From assembly GCF_016864235.1 (NCBI RefSeq), contig NZ_CP045733.1:97381-161380 (forward strand): 64,000 nucleotides of DNA, given 5' to 3'. The DNA is from Legionella sp. MW5194. Lineage in GTDB: Bacteria; Pseudomonadota; Gammaproteobacteria; Legionellales; Legionellaceae. Under the pieces are notes generated by a model, which worked only from the letters and a program-made list of their open reading frames with translations, was not told the origin of the DNA and made no database searches. The position numbers and the translations under genes were made by a program. Positions within the stretch are counted from its first letter, which is position 1; the number at the start of each line of letters is the position of its first letter. Positions 17,838 through 25,925 of the stretch are shown piece after piece.

Positions 17838-17886
17838 TGCGTTTTAGCGCACGGGCATATACTGGTTTATTATGCGTTATAACGCA
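17838..17886. promoter_or_regulatory. Paired palindromic operators
   Basis: TGCGTTATAACGCA (17873-17886) is a perfect 14-bp palindrome, and TGCGTTTTAGCGCA (17838-17851) is a near-copy. They are 35 bp apart centre to centre, in the gap between the XRE-cupin gene (minus) and DUF2000 gene (plus). They are the best candidates for binding sites of the XRE-cupin protein, controlling itself and the operon from 17917 onward. Confidence 0.7.
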
Positions 17887-17916
17887 CGAATTGGGAAGTA
17901 GATTGTGGAGAACTGT

Positions 17917-18339
17917 ATGGTTGAACACCCTTTTAAAAACAAACTGGTTGCGGTACTTAATAAGCGTATTGAGCCAGGCAAAGTGATGAATGCGCTTGCT
18001 CATATGTGTATTGGTTTAGGTTCCGTAATTGGTGAAGAAGAGCTGCGTTTAACCGATTATCGAGATGCAGATGGAGGATCTCACCCTTATATTTCAGAAA
18101 TACCTTTTATCATTCTTTGTGAGAACCCCAACAAAATTAGAACATTACGCCAGAATGCTTTAGCAAAAAATGTTCTTTTTAATGATTTTACCGATACGAT
18201 GACTGTGGGTACCTATCAAGAGCAAATTGAAAGAACGGCACAGGTTAAAGAGAATGATCTGATTTACTATGGCATTGTTTTGTTTGGAGATTGGGATGTG
18301 GTGACAGAGCTGACTAGAAAGTGTTCTTTGTGGCGATGA
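17917..18339 (+). CDS. DUF2000 family protein
   Basis: About 140 aa from the ATG at 17917 (GGAG 7 nt upstream; an in-frame GTG at 17905 is less likely). KLVAVLNKRIEPGKVMNALAHMCIGLG is typical of DUF2000, whose fold resembles peptidyl-tRNA hydrolase 2. The biochemical role is not established. It is divergent from the XRE-cupin regulator and is followed by two tRNA-editing genes, which fits a role near tRNA/aminoacyl chemistry. Confidence 0.72.
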   Translation: MVEHPFKNKLVAVLNKRIEPGKVMNALAHMCIGLGSVIGEEELRLTDYRDADGGSHPYISEIPFIILCENPNKIRTLRQNALAKNVLFNDFTDTMTVGTYQEQIERTAQVKENDLIYYGIVLFGDWDVVTELTRKCSLWR

Positions 18340-18355
18340 TGGGTGGGTGATAGCG

Positions 18356-18847
18356 ATGAATGAAGGTAAAAATTTAAGTAAAAGCGCGCAAATCATACAG
18401 GATTTTTTATCTCAAAAGGGGATATCGTGTGAGGTCAAGGAACTTGATTCGAGCATACGCACTGCAAAAGATGCTGCTGATACTTTGGGTTGTGGTGTTG
18501 CTCAAATTGTGAAATCACTATTATTTTGTACTGAAAAAACCAACAAGCCGGTATTGGTATTAGCAAGTGGTGTTAATCGTGTGAATGAGAGCCTGATTGG
18601 GAATCTCATCAATGAATCTATTGGGAAGGCTGATGCAGATTTTACACGAGAAATAACTGGTTTTGCGATTGGTGGGATCCCTCCAGTTGGCCACAAAAAT
18701 GTTATTAATACGGTTCTTATCGATGAAGATTTGTTATGCCATGAAGTCCTCTGGGCCGCAGCAGGAACGCCCAACGCAGTATTTTCATTATCTCCAGAAG
18801 CACTTAAGCAGCTAACCAATGGGATAGTGGTAAAGATTAGAGAGTAA
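18356..18847 (+). CDS. YbaK/ProX-like aminoacyl-tRNA deacylase
   Basis: About 163 aa from the ATG at 18356; an in-frame GTG at 18347 is possible. The sequence pattern AADTLGCGVAQIVKSLLF with the catalytic Lys, ITGFAIGGIPPVGH and DEDLLCHEVLWAAAGTPNAVFSLSPEAL are the defining blocks of the YbaK/ProX/INS trans-editing superfamily. These free-standing enzymes hydrolyse mischarged tRNA (Cys- or Ala-tRNA-Pro and others). Specificity cannot be assigned. It lies 3 nt before the AlaX-like gene, forming a pair of trans-editing enzymes. Confidence 0.88.
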   Translation: MNEGKNLSKSAQIIQDFLSQKGISCEVKELDSSIRTAKDAADTLGCGVAQIVKSLLFCTEKTNKPVLVLASGVNRVNESLIGNLINESIGKADADFTREITGFAIGGIPPVGHKNVINTVLIDEDLLCHEVLWAAAGTPNAVFSLSPEALKQLTNGIVVKIRE

Positions 18848-18850
18848 GTT

Positions 18851-19486
18851 ATGCAAAAAATATTTTGGGATAATCCCTATCAACGCCAATTAATGACTAA
18901 GGTGGAGTCGGCAAATGAGAATCGACTACTTTTTGCAGAGACTATTGGTTTTTCGTTTTCCGGTGGTCAAGAAAGTGATACAGTTCGCGTGAATGGCCTG
19001 ATGGTCACTCATTCTGAAATAGAAGATGACTTGATTTATTATACATTACCTTCGGAGCATGGGCTTTCTGAGGGCGATGTTGTCCTTATGGAAATTGACT
19101 TCGTTCGTCGCTACAAATTGATGCGTCTTCATTTTGCTGCTGAATTAATCTTTGAACTTGTCCAAAGAATGTTTCCTATTGAAAAAATAGGTGCTCATAT
19201 TGCTGAGCATAAGGCTAGAATCGATTTTAACTATCAGCACAATATCTCGGATATCTTTGACACTCTCTTGCTTGAATACAATCAAATTATTGCAAAAGAT
19301 ATGTCTATACGCACTGGGTTTTCTGATGAGAAGAGTCAAAGACGTTATTGGGAAATCGAAGGATTCTCTAAGGTTTCTTGTGGTGGAACACATGTAAAAT
19401 CAACCGCGGAAGTGGGCTATATTACGTTAAAATGGGCGAATGTGGGTAAAGGTAAAGAGCGAATTGAAATTTATCTGGTACAATAA
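18851..19486 (+). CDS. AlaX-like alanyl-tRNA editing protein
   Basis: 211 aa resembling the second additional (editing) domain of alanyl-tRNA synthetase. GFSFSGGQESDTV is the entry motif, and SCGGTHV supplies the C-x-x-x-H half of the zinc site near 180. The other half, usually HxxxH, reads HFAAE (residues ~98-102), so the second His is a Glu. The variant site might still bind metal. It lies next to the YbaK/ProX-like gene, suggesting joint protection from mistranslation or an aminoacyl-tRNA-targeting inhibitor. Confidence 0.82.
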   Translation: MQKIFWDNPYQRQLMTKVESANENRLLFAETIGFSFSGGQESDTVRVNGLMVTHSEIEDDLIYYTLPSEHGLSEGDVVLMEIDFVRRYKLMRLHFAAELIFELVQRMFPIEKIGAHIAEHKARIDFNYQHNISDIFDTLLLEYNQIIAKDMSIRTGFSDEKSQRRYWEIEGFSKVSCGGTHVKSTAEVGYITLKWANVGKGKERIEIYLVQ

Positions 19487-19553
19487 ATCAGCCTAAACGT
19501 AGAGTGTTGGATGTTAGCCAAAAAAGAAGTTTTTAATACCATAGGAATTACGT

Positions 19554-19997
19554 GTGAATGCACAAGAAATTACAGTCTTAAATGATTTAAAAAACGACAT
19601 AAACCAATTGCTGGGATTTCATGAAGAAACACCAAGGATTAATTATGGTCCTTGTGGTGCGTTTGCCAAATTATTTTTTGATGCGTGGAATAGCCGATTT
19701 AAGGATAAAGTGCATATTGTTTTTGTGATGGTGACATCCCATGAAGAGTGCTGGCATATTGCATTACGTATGCCTTCAGGAGAACTTTACGATGGTGGAA
19801 TTGGCCTTCATTGTGAAGAAGTTTATGGAGAAGGTTATTTATTTGAAGACATGATCGAATATGACCATGAACGTTTGGAAAAATGGTCTTATGGTCTTGA
19901 ACGTGACTATCCACGATTTTGTCCTGACTTTAATAAAGAAGTGGTTAATTCATTGATTACTCATCATCTAGATCGATTGCAATCTCAAGGAATTTGA
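19554..19997 (+). CDS. Putative Cys-His-Asp hydrolase-fold protein
   Basis: 147 aa, unknown family to me. YGPCGAFAKLFFDAW places a Cys at the start of a helix, followed by EECWHIAL and LYDGGIG. This Cys...His...Asp order and spacing resemble a small papain/transglutaminase-like fold. There is no signal peptide or membrane segment. The start at 19554 is GTG; weak ribosome site. A 45-aa ORF begins 4 nt after its stop, suggesting an operon. Function is unassigned. Confidence 0.6.
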   Translation: MNAQEITVLNDLKNDINQLLGFHEETPRINYGPCGAFAKLFFDAWNSRFKDKVHIVFVMVTSHEECWHIALRMPSGELYDGGIGLHCEEVYGEGYLFEDMIEYDHERLEKWSYGLERDYPRFCPDFNKEVVNSLITHHLDRLQSQGI

Positions 19998-20001
19998 CTT
20001 A

Positions 20002-20139
20002 ATGCGTTATTTACCTCAAGAAGCAATTCAAAAATTAAGTAATGAGCATCAACCCGAACCGCGTGCTATTTTTTGGCTGGCTCTGTTTCTCGAGAGGAAG
20101 GAATGCAAGCTCAGATATTTGATGAGAATATCGCTATGA
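20002..20139 (+). CDS. Small 45-aa ORF coupled to the next gene
   Basis: ATG at 20002 lies 4 nt after the preceding stop, and its TGA (20137-20139) overlaps the ATG of the next gene at 20136 (ATGA). The peptide (MRYLPQEAIQKLSNEHQPEP at the start) has no recognised domain. The tight packing suggests it is translated or is the remnant of a larger gene. Support is positional only. Confidence 0.4.
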   Translation: MRYLPQEAIQKLSNEHQPEPRAIFWLALFLERKECKLRYLMRISL

Positions 20140-20483
20140 AACAAGAACACCAACTGATTTATGAGCTAGAGATTTCTCTTTTAAATCCGCAAACGAGAAA
20201 ATCGATTACACAACTGAAGCTACTGATTGCTGATGAATTTATTGAGTATGGTGCTTCTGGTTTAATTTACAATAAGAACGACTTACTTGATTCTCTCCCT
20301 GAAGAAGAGCCACAGAGCTATATGGTTAATGATTTTTCAGTTTTAGAGGTGTCGTCCGAAGTCATGTTGGCAACTTATAGGGTCACTGTTGCCTCAAAAA
20401 GTTCTTTACGTTCTTCTCTCTGGCAATACAAACACAATCGTTGGCAAATGGTGTTTCATCAAGGCACGCCTTGCCAAGAGTAA
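20136..20483 (+). CDS. DUF4440/SnoaL-like small protein
   Basis: About 115 aa from the ATG at 20136. An in-frame upstream extension to 20073 exists, but the 20136 start is favoured by its overlap with the preceding stop and by length typical of the family. LIYELEISLLNPQTRKS, ADEFIEYGASGLIYNK and WQYKHNRWQMVFHQGTP are the usual blocks of DUF4440 proteins of the NTF2-like fold. The ligand or reaction is unknown. Confidence 0.72.
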   Translation: MKQEHQLIYELEISLLNPQTRKSITQLKLLIADEFIEYGASGLIYNKNDLLDSLPEEEPQSYMVNDFSVLEVSSEVMLATYRVTVASKSSLRSSLWQYKHNRWQMVFHQGTPCQE

Positions 20484-20504
20484 TAATTTATTTTTACAGG
20501 TATT

Positions 20505-20975
20505 ATGATGATTACAATAGCCTATTTAAAACATCACTCAGATTGCATACCAGAGCTTGCTAAGATTTGGCATGAAGTATTAGGGCAAATTTGGGTTCCT
20601 GATGTGCCCACCTCACGTGTAGAAGAAAATTTACGAAATCATTTAAACATCGAACAGTTACCGCTCACTATCGTTGCCTTTGATGAAGATAAACCTGTTG
20701 GGATGTGCTCTTTACGCGTGAATGATGGAATCCGCCCTGAATTAACCCCATGGCTAGGCTCATTAGTGGTATCACCAAGCCATCAAAAACAAGGTATTGC
20801 AAGACAGCTTATTCATCGAGTAAAAGAAGAAGCCCAAGCATTAGGGTTTAAAAATCTTTATCTTTTTGCTTTTGATCCTACTCTTCCAGAATATTACAGT
20901 CGTCTTGGTTGGTGCATGATTGGCATGGATGAATTTAAAGGACATCCTGTAACAGTTATGGAGATAATGTTGTGA
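20505..20975 (+). CDS. GNAT acetyltransferase
   Basis: 156 aa. LGSLVVSPSHQKQGIARQLIHRVKEEA is the acetyl-CoA loop (Q-x-x-G-I-A) and LYLFAFDPTLPEYYSRLGW the C-terminal motif. Its substrate is unknown. Its stop overlaps the following GNAT-methyltransferase gene by 4 nt. Confidence 0.85.
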   Translation: MMITIAYLKHHSDCIPELAKIWHEVLGQIWVPDVPTSRVEENLRNHLNIEQLPLTIVAFDEDKPVGMCSLRVNDGIRPELTPWLGSLVVSPSHQKQGIARQLIHRVKEEAQALGFKNLYLFAFDPTLPEYYSRLGWCMIGMDEFKGHPVTVMEIML

Positions 20976-22222
20976 AGATTAGACAGTTGTTTGATACGGA
21001 TTGGCATCTATGGAAAGAAATTCGTTTGGAAGCTTTGAATAATTCACCAGAAAATTTTGGCTCTTCTTATGAAGATGAAGTGCATATGTCCGATGCTGAT
21101 TTTCAAAATGGATTAAGTAAAGGATATGTATTGGGCGCATTTGTTGACGATTTATTGGTGTCTTGTGCTGGATTCTATACACTTAACTCAATTAAAACAA
21201 AACACCGTGGTGTGCTTTGGAGTATGTATACTCGTCTTGAATACAGAGGGAAAGGTATTGCAACAGCATTAATTCAGACCCTGATCCAACATGCAAAAAC
21301 CAGCGTTACTCAATTGCACCTAACCTGTGTAGTAAGTAATTTTGTGGCTCAAGCTTTTTATCAAAAGCAAGGATTTCGAATTTATGGTACCGAACCTAAA
21401 GCACTTAAAATTAATGATACCTTTTATGATGAATATTTGATGGTATTGGATTTCAATGAGGAACCCATGAAAAAACTGGATACTTATCAGAGCCTTTGTA
21501 CTGAAGTATATGATTTAAGTAAACCTAATGCACCACAAGATGAATACTCATTCTATCGAAGCTATGCCGCAGAGGTTAAAGGCTTGATTTTAGAGCCTAT
21601 GTGCGGCACAGGTCGATTTTTACTGCCTTTGGCTGCAGAAGGATTTGATGTTCATGGCTTTGATGCAAGTCAACCAATGCTAGAACGACTGCATGCAAAA
21701 GCGAAGAGCAAAAATCTTAAGCCAAAAGCCTGGCATGGTTTTATTGAAGATTTAAATCAATCCGCTAAATATTCTTTAATTTTTATACCCAGTGGTTCAT
21801 TTGGTCTCATCACAGAAAAGGTGGATATCCAAAAAGCCTTAAAAACCATTTATGAACATATGGAAGATAAAGGACTTTTTGTATTTGAAGTAGAAACACG
21901 CTATGCGGTTCCTAAAGAATTAGGTATATGGAGAGGCACAAGATGGCCAAAAGAAGATGGCACAATCATCCTACTCAGCCAATTAGCTATGCTCGATGAG
22001 GAGATTTGTTACTCTATAGGTAAATATGAACTGATTGATAACAACCGTGTCATTCAAACAGAGGTTGAGGAATACAAAATTCGAATTTATCAAGATCTTT
22101 CTTTCTTGCTCAATTTGCTCAATGAGGTTGGTTTTAGCAATGTACGAACGGTTAAAGCATTTGACCGAAATGCATCGCCTAATGAAACAGACGAAAGTAT
22201 TGTTTTTGAGTGCAGAAAATAA
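20972..22222 (+). CDS. Fusion: GNAT acetyltransferase + SAM methyltransferase
   Basis: 416 aa. Residues 1-~165 are a GNAT domain (TRLEYRGKGIATALIQTLIQH; FVAQAFYQKQGFRIYGTEP). Residues ~168-416 are a class I methyltransferase: LILEPMCGTGRFLLPLAAEGFDVHGFDASQPML is motif I and its following acidic strand, then YSLIFIPSGSFGLI. At the junction, GAGGAACCC precedes an internal ATG (21469), so two ancestral genes probably fused by loss of a stop, and a free methyltransferase may still be made. Substrates are unknown. Confidence 0.8.
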   Translation: MKIRQLFDTDWHLWKEIRLEALNNSPENFGSSYEDEVHMSDADFQNGLSKGYVLGAFVDDLLVSCAGFYTLNSIKTKHRGVLWSMYTRLEYRGKGIATALIQTLIQHAKTSVTQLHLTCVVSNFVAQAFYQKQGFRIYGTEPKALKINDTFYDEYLMVLDFNEEPMKKLDTYQSLCTEVYDLSKPNAPQDEYSFYRSYAAEVKGLILEPMCGTGRFLLPLAAEGFDVHGFDASQPMLERLHAKAKSKNLKPKAWHGFIEDLNQSAKYSLIFIPSGSFGLITEKVDIQKALKTIYEHMEDKGLFVFEVETRYAVPKELGIWRGTRWPKEDGTIILLSQLAMLDEEICYSIGKYELIDNNRVIQTEVEEYKIRIYQDLSFLLNLLNEVGFSNVRTVKAFDRNASPNETDESIVFECRK

Positions 22223-22234
22223 TTGAGGTAATAA

Positions 22235-23128
22235 ATGAATATTCTATGTCCAGAACCACTACAAAGAGGAGATATCGTGGGGCTTATTTCTCCCTCGAGT
22301 CCTATTACGGAAAAAGCAATAGAAGTAGGAGTTCATTTATTAAAGTCGAATGGATTTAATGTAAAGTATGCAAAGCATATGTTTGCATCAGAACGATTTT
22401 TAGCTGGTAAAGACCGTGACCGTGCACAAGATGTGATGGATTTCTTTATAGACTCAGAAGTGAAAGCAATTATTGCAACCCGAGGAGGACAAGGTTCGCA
22501 ACGACTTTTACCTTTCTTAGATTATGAATTGATTAAGAAAAACCCAAAACCATTATTCGGGTTTAGTGATACTACAGCGTTGCAATTAGGCCTATTTAAA
22601 AACACTGGCTTAGTAAGTTATACAGGGTTTACTTTGACCATTCATTTAAGTACCCAAGTTAAAAAAACATTATTTTCTTCTTTGTTAGGCCAAGAGTACA
22701 CAATTCGCAAAGGAATAAAGGTTCATGGAGGCGTTAGCCGAGGTACTCTTCTTGGTGGCAATTTAACCCTTATGACTAATTTAATGGGCACGCCTTACAT
22801 GCCTACTTTTAAAGGATGTATTTTGTTGGTAGAAGATGTTGGCGTCGAGCCCTATAATATTGATGGCATGTTCTCACAATTAGATTTAGCAGGAATTTTT
22901 GATGAAGTTTCCGGCGTTATTTTTGGTACATTTGAACAATGTAAAAGTAAGAAGTCGAATCAGAGCGATGGTACGGTAGAAGATGTAATCAATGAATGGG
23001 CTTCTAAATTAAAAGTCCCTTGTATTAAAGAGTTTTCCTATGGACATGGTAAGCAAAATTGCATTCTTCCAATTGGCAAAGTAGTTACTTTAGATGCAGA
23101 TACTACTTGCGTTACGATTCAAAATTAA
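22235..23128 (+). CDS. S66-family peptidase (LD-carboxypeptidase/MccF-like)
   Basis: 297 aa. IIATRGGQGSQRLLPFLD and GFSDTTALQLG, with Ser at residue 111 as nucleophile, together with LLVEDVGVEPYNIDGMF (Glu) and FSYGHGKQN (His) make up the Ser-Glu-His triad of family S66. Members are LdcA, which recycles murein tetrapeptide, and MccF, which inactivates microcin C-type peptide-nucleotides. The company of RimL-type acetyltransferases makes an immunity role worth testing, but LdcA-like function is equally possible. Confidence 0.85.
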   Translation: MNILCPEPLQRGDIVGLISPSSPITEKAIEVGVHLLKSNGFNVKYAKHMFASERFLAGKDRDRAQDVMDFFIDSEVKAIIATRGGQGSQRLLPFLDYELIKKNPKPLFGFSDTTALQLGLFKNTGLVSYTGFTLTIHLSTQVKKTLFSSLLGQEYTIRKGIKVHGGVSRGTLLGGNLTLMTNLMGTPYMPTFKGCILLVEDVGVEPYNIDGMFSQLDLAGIFDEVSGVIFGTFEQCKSKKSNQSDGTVEDVINEWASKLKVPCIKEFSYGHGKQNCILPIGKVVTLDADTTCVTIQN

Positions 23129-23187
23129 AAATGAAGAAATAACCACTTGATAAAACTGATGAGAGCATTGGTTTAATAGAGGCATAA

Positions 23188-23583
23188 ATGAATACACAAG
23201 AAATACCCAAAGAATATCAACACACTTCACCAGCAGGAGCTGAAGTTCGATTGCTGATGAATAATCATTTAGGTGGAATGGCTCACTGTACTTTGAAGGC
23301 AGGCACAATTTCCAAAGCAGTTCGTCATAAAACTGTATCTGAATTTTGGCATGTCCTTTCTGGTGAGGGTGCAATTTGGCGTAAGTTGAACGATGAAGAG
23401 AGCATTACCCCTTTAACTGCTGGAGTCAGCATCGATATTCCCTTGGGAACACATTTTCAATATCGAAGTGATGCAGCAGATTTGGTGTTTATTTGCGTTA
23501 CTATGCCACCTTGGTCAGGCAGTGATGAGGCAAGTTATGTGGAGCATGGTGCCTGGCCTCCTACAGTGGAATACATTAAATGA
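23188..23583 (+). CDS. Cupin-domain protein
   Basis: 131 aa single cupin: RHKTVSEFWHVLSGEGAIW and LTAGVSIDIPLGTHFQYRS correspond to the two beta-barrel motifs, with His and Glu ligands partly conserved. Probably a small-molecule-binding or isomerase-type protein. The stop overlaps the next gene (ATGA). Confidence 0.8.
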   Translation: MNTQEIPKEYQHTSPAGAEVRLLMNNHLGGMAHCTLKAGTISKAVRHKTVSEFWHVLSGEGAIWRKLNDEESITPLTAGVSIDIPLGTHFQYRSDAADLVFICVTMPPWSGSDEASYVEHGAWPPTVEYIK

Positions 23584-24437
23584 CTTTAAAATTATCGTTT
23601 TTAGAAAATCCAAACCCTGATGATGTTCAAATATTAACGAATGGGATTAAGGCGTACGCCAAACAAGCAAGGGGCTTCGAGTCCTTAGATTTCTTTGCAT
23701 GCTTTATTCGTGATGCAGACAATAGCATTGTGGGTGGTTGTAGTGGTGGAACACTCTATGGAGGACTTCATGTCGATAATCTTTGGGTGAGTGAGTCCAT
23801 CAGGCATCAAGGATGGGGAACAAAGCTTATGCAAGAGGCATTGAAGTACGGTAATGAGAAAGGCTGTGCTTTTGCAACAGTTAATACTATGGATTGGGAA
23901 GCAATAGAATTTTATAAAAAATTAGGTTTCGAACTTGAGTTTGAGCGGCATGGGTTTCAGAAAAACTCTATTTTTTATTTTTTGCGTAAAGAATTTCAGG
24001 GAACAAGAGACATCGGGCTCTTAAATGATGATTCAGTCTCGGACTTAAGTCAAAATCTAAAATCGTCTATATCAGAATCTGTAGTGAGAGAAGAGGTTGT
24101 CTCAATAAGCAATGCGCCTCATTTTAAGTGGGGACAAAATTGTGATGCATGGTGGTTAAAAAATGATGGTCAGTTTAACGTTCTTTATGAAACGATGCCC
24201 TCAGGCAGTTTTGAGGTAAAACATTATCATCAGGAAACAGAACAATTTTTTTATTGTTTGCAAGGACAATTGGTTATTGAGTTTGAAGACTATGAACAGG
24301 TGTTACAGGAACAGGAAGGAATAAGTATTAAAGCAGGGATAACCCATAAAGTGAAAAATAGTTCCGGAAATTTGGTTTCTTTTTTGGTAATTTCATCTCC
24401 TAATCTAATCGGGGATAGAGTCAATCTGGAGTCATAA
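23580..24437 (+). CDS. Fusion: GNAT acetyltransferase + cupin
   Basis: 285 aa. The N-terminal ~140 residues are GNAT (DNLWVSESIRHQGWGTKLMQEA; AIEFYKKLGFELEFERHG). After a Ser-rich linker (~150-180), a C-terminal cupin follows: VKHYHQETEQFFYCLQGQLVIEFE and GISIKAGITHKVKNSSG, with His/Glu metal ligands retained. It starts 4 nt inside the previous cupin gene, so cupin and acetyltransferase appear side by side both as separate genes and as a fusion. The substrate is unknown. Confidence 0.82.
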   Translation: MTLKLSFLENPNPDDVQILTNGIKAYAKQARGFESLDFFACFIRDADNSIVGGCSGGTLYGGLHVDNLWVSESIRHQGWGTKLMQEALKYGNEKGCAFATVNTMDWEAIEFYKKLGFELEFERHGFQKNSIFYFLRKEFQGTRDIGLLNDDSVSDLSQNLKSSISESVVREEVVSISNAPHFKWGQNCDAWWLKNDGQFNVLYETMPSGSFEVKHYHQETEQFFYCLQGQLVIEFEDYEQVLQEQEGISIKAGITHKVKNSSGNLVSFLVISSPNLIGDRVNLES

Positions 24438-24438
24438 A

Positions 24439-24891
24439 GTGTCTTCTGAACTGATTATCCGCAAAGCATTAATTGATGATGTTCAACATCTTCACCCTTT
24501 AATGGAGCAATTGGGTTATCCACAATCGTCTGAAGAGTTGCAAAGACGACTTGAGCTATTTACTAGTGAACTGCATTACGGTGTTCTTCTTGCGGAAATT
24601 GCAGGAAAAGTTGTTGGTTGGATTGCTTGGTCTAAGAGCTATCTTTTTGTTTCCGAAACAACAAGATTTCATATTGAAGGCCTTGTGGTCGACCAAAGTT
24701 ATCGTAATCAAGGAATAGGTAAAAAGCTTATGATTACTGTTGAGGAGTTTGCCAGGCAATTTAGTCCCTGTATCATTGATTTGACATCTGGACTTAGGCG
24801 AGCGAAAGAGGGCTCCCATGATTTTTACAAATCGCTTGGATATCAGAATGAAGGTCATATGGCGAAACTGTATTTAAGGAAAATGCTGTGA
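24439..24891 (+). CDS. GNAT acetyltransferase
   Basis: 150 aa starting at GTG 24439, one base after the previous stop. IEGLVVDQSYRNQGIGKKLMITVEEFA is the CoA-binding loop, and SHDFYKSLGYQNEGHMAKLYLRK the C-terminal motif. The N-terminus (LIIRKALIDDVQHLHPLMEQLGY) is standard for the superfamily. Substrate unknown. Its stop overlaps the next start by 4 nt. Confidence 0.87.
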   Translation: MSSELIIRKALIDDVQHLHPLMEQLGYPQSSEELQRRLELFTSELHYGVLLAEIAGKVVGWIAWSKSYLFVSETTRFHIEGLVVDQSYRNQGIGKKLMITVEEFARQFSPCIIDLTSGLRRAKEGSHDFYKSLGYQNEGHMAKLYLRKML

Positions 24892-25925
24892 ACATCAAAG
24901 AATTACAATCTGCTTTAAAAGTTGAGACAGCAACATTAGATGATTATCCTACCATCCAAAACATGGCACGATTTTATGTATATGAACTCTCGCGTGACTG
25001 TGGTTTTATTTCAGATGATTGGGCTTTGCCTTCCGATGGCCTGTATGAAAGCTTCGATTTTAAAAAATACTTTGAAGAGCCGACAAGAAAAGCCTTTCTG
25101 ATTAAAGTTGGTAATAAATTAGCTGGTTTCGCTCTATTAAATCACGAAGGAGTTTACCCTGATACTGCATGGAATATGGGCGAGTTTTTTATTACTGCTA
25201 AGTTTCAAGGCAAAGGTTTAGGTTATTTAGTTTCCTCTGAATTATGGAAAATGCATCCAGGCTTATGGGAGGTTTCTGTGATTCCAGAAAACAAGCGAGG
25301 ACTTAGTTTTTGGCGCAAGGCTATTTCAAGCGTTACAGCGGGCAATTATCAGGAAGAAATTAAAACAATCAATTATGATACGCACCAACCACAACGAGTT
25401 ATTTTTCGTTTTGATAGTACAGCACATGAATGCAGCGAGCCTTTAGAAAGCGAGAACGAATATCAAATCCAATTTGTTGATGAGCTTGATGAAGCCACAG
25501 AAAAACGCATGACAAAAGGATTTATTGCCTATGAAGCTCAGCATGGTATTGACGTCAATTATCGACGTTTTTCAGTGACCATCTCTTCTGCCCAAGGAAA
25601 AATTTTTGGTGCACTTAATGCCTTTACTGCATTTGCAGAAATTTATGTGGATGATATTTGGGTAGACAGTGCTTATCGTGGTAAAGGGTATGGCAAGCAG
25701 TTATTGCTTGCTCTAGAACATCACTTCAAAGGCCAGGGCTTTAATAATATCAATTTAGTGACCAGTGCTTTTCAAGCCCCAGAGTTTTATAAGAAGTGTG
25801 GCTTCATAGCAGAATTTACGAGAATAAATAAAAAAAATCCCAAGTTAAGCAAGACATTTTTTGTTAAATTTTTTAACGAGGAATCAGAAACACAAGGCAC
25901 TCTTAAGGCAGCTCATGGTGAATAA
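24888..25925 (+). CDS. Tandem double-GNAT protein
   Basis: 345 aa with two acetyltransferase domains. The first (~1-165) has AWNMGEFFITAKFQGKGLGYLVSSELW; the second (~185-330) has IWVDSAYRGKGYGKQLLLALEHHFKGQG and QAPEFYKKCGF. Tandem GNATs can carry two active sites or one active and one structural domain; both Q/R-x-x-G loops look intact. It overlaps the previous gene by 4 nt and the next kinase-like gene by 11 nt. Confidence 0.8.
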   Translation: MNIKELQSALKVETATLDDYPTIQNMARFYVYELSRDCGFISDDWALPSDGLYESFDFKKYFEEPTRKAFLIKVGNKLAGFALLNHEGVYPDTAWNMGEFFITAKFQGKGLGYLVSSELWKMHPGLWEVSVIPENKRGLSFWRKAISSVTAGNYQEEIKTINYDTHQPQRVIFRFDSTAHECSEPLESENEYQIQFVDELDEATEKRMTKGFIAYEAQHGIDVNYRRFSVTISSAQGKIFGALNAFTAFAEIYVDDIWVDSAYRGKGYGKQLLLALEHHFKGQGFNNINLVTSAFQAPEFYKKCGFIAEFTRINKKNPKLSKTFFVKFFNEESETQGTLKAAHGE

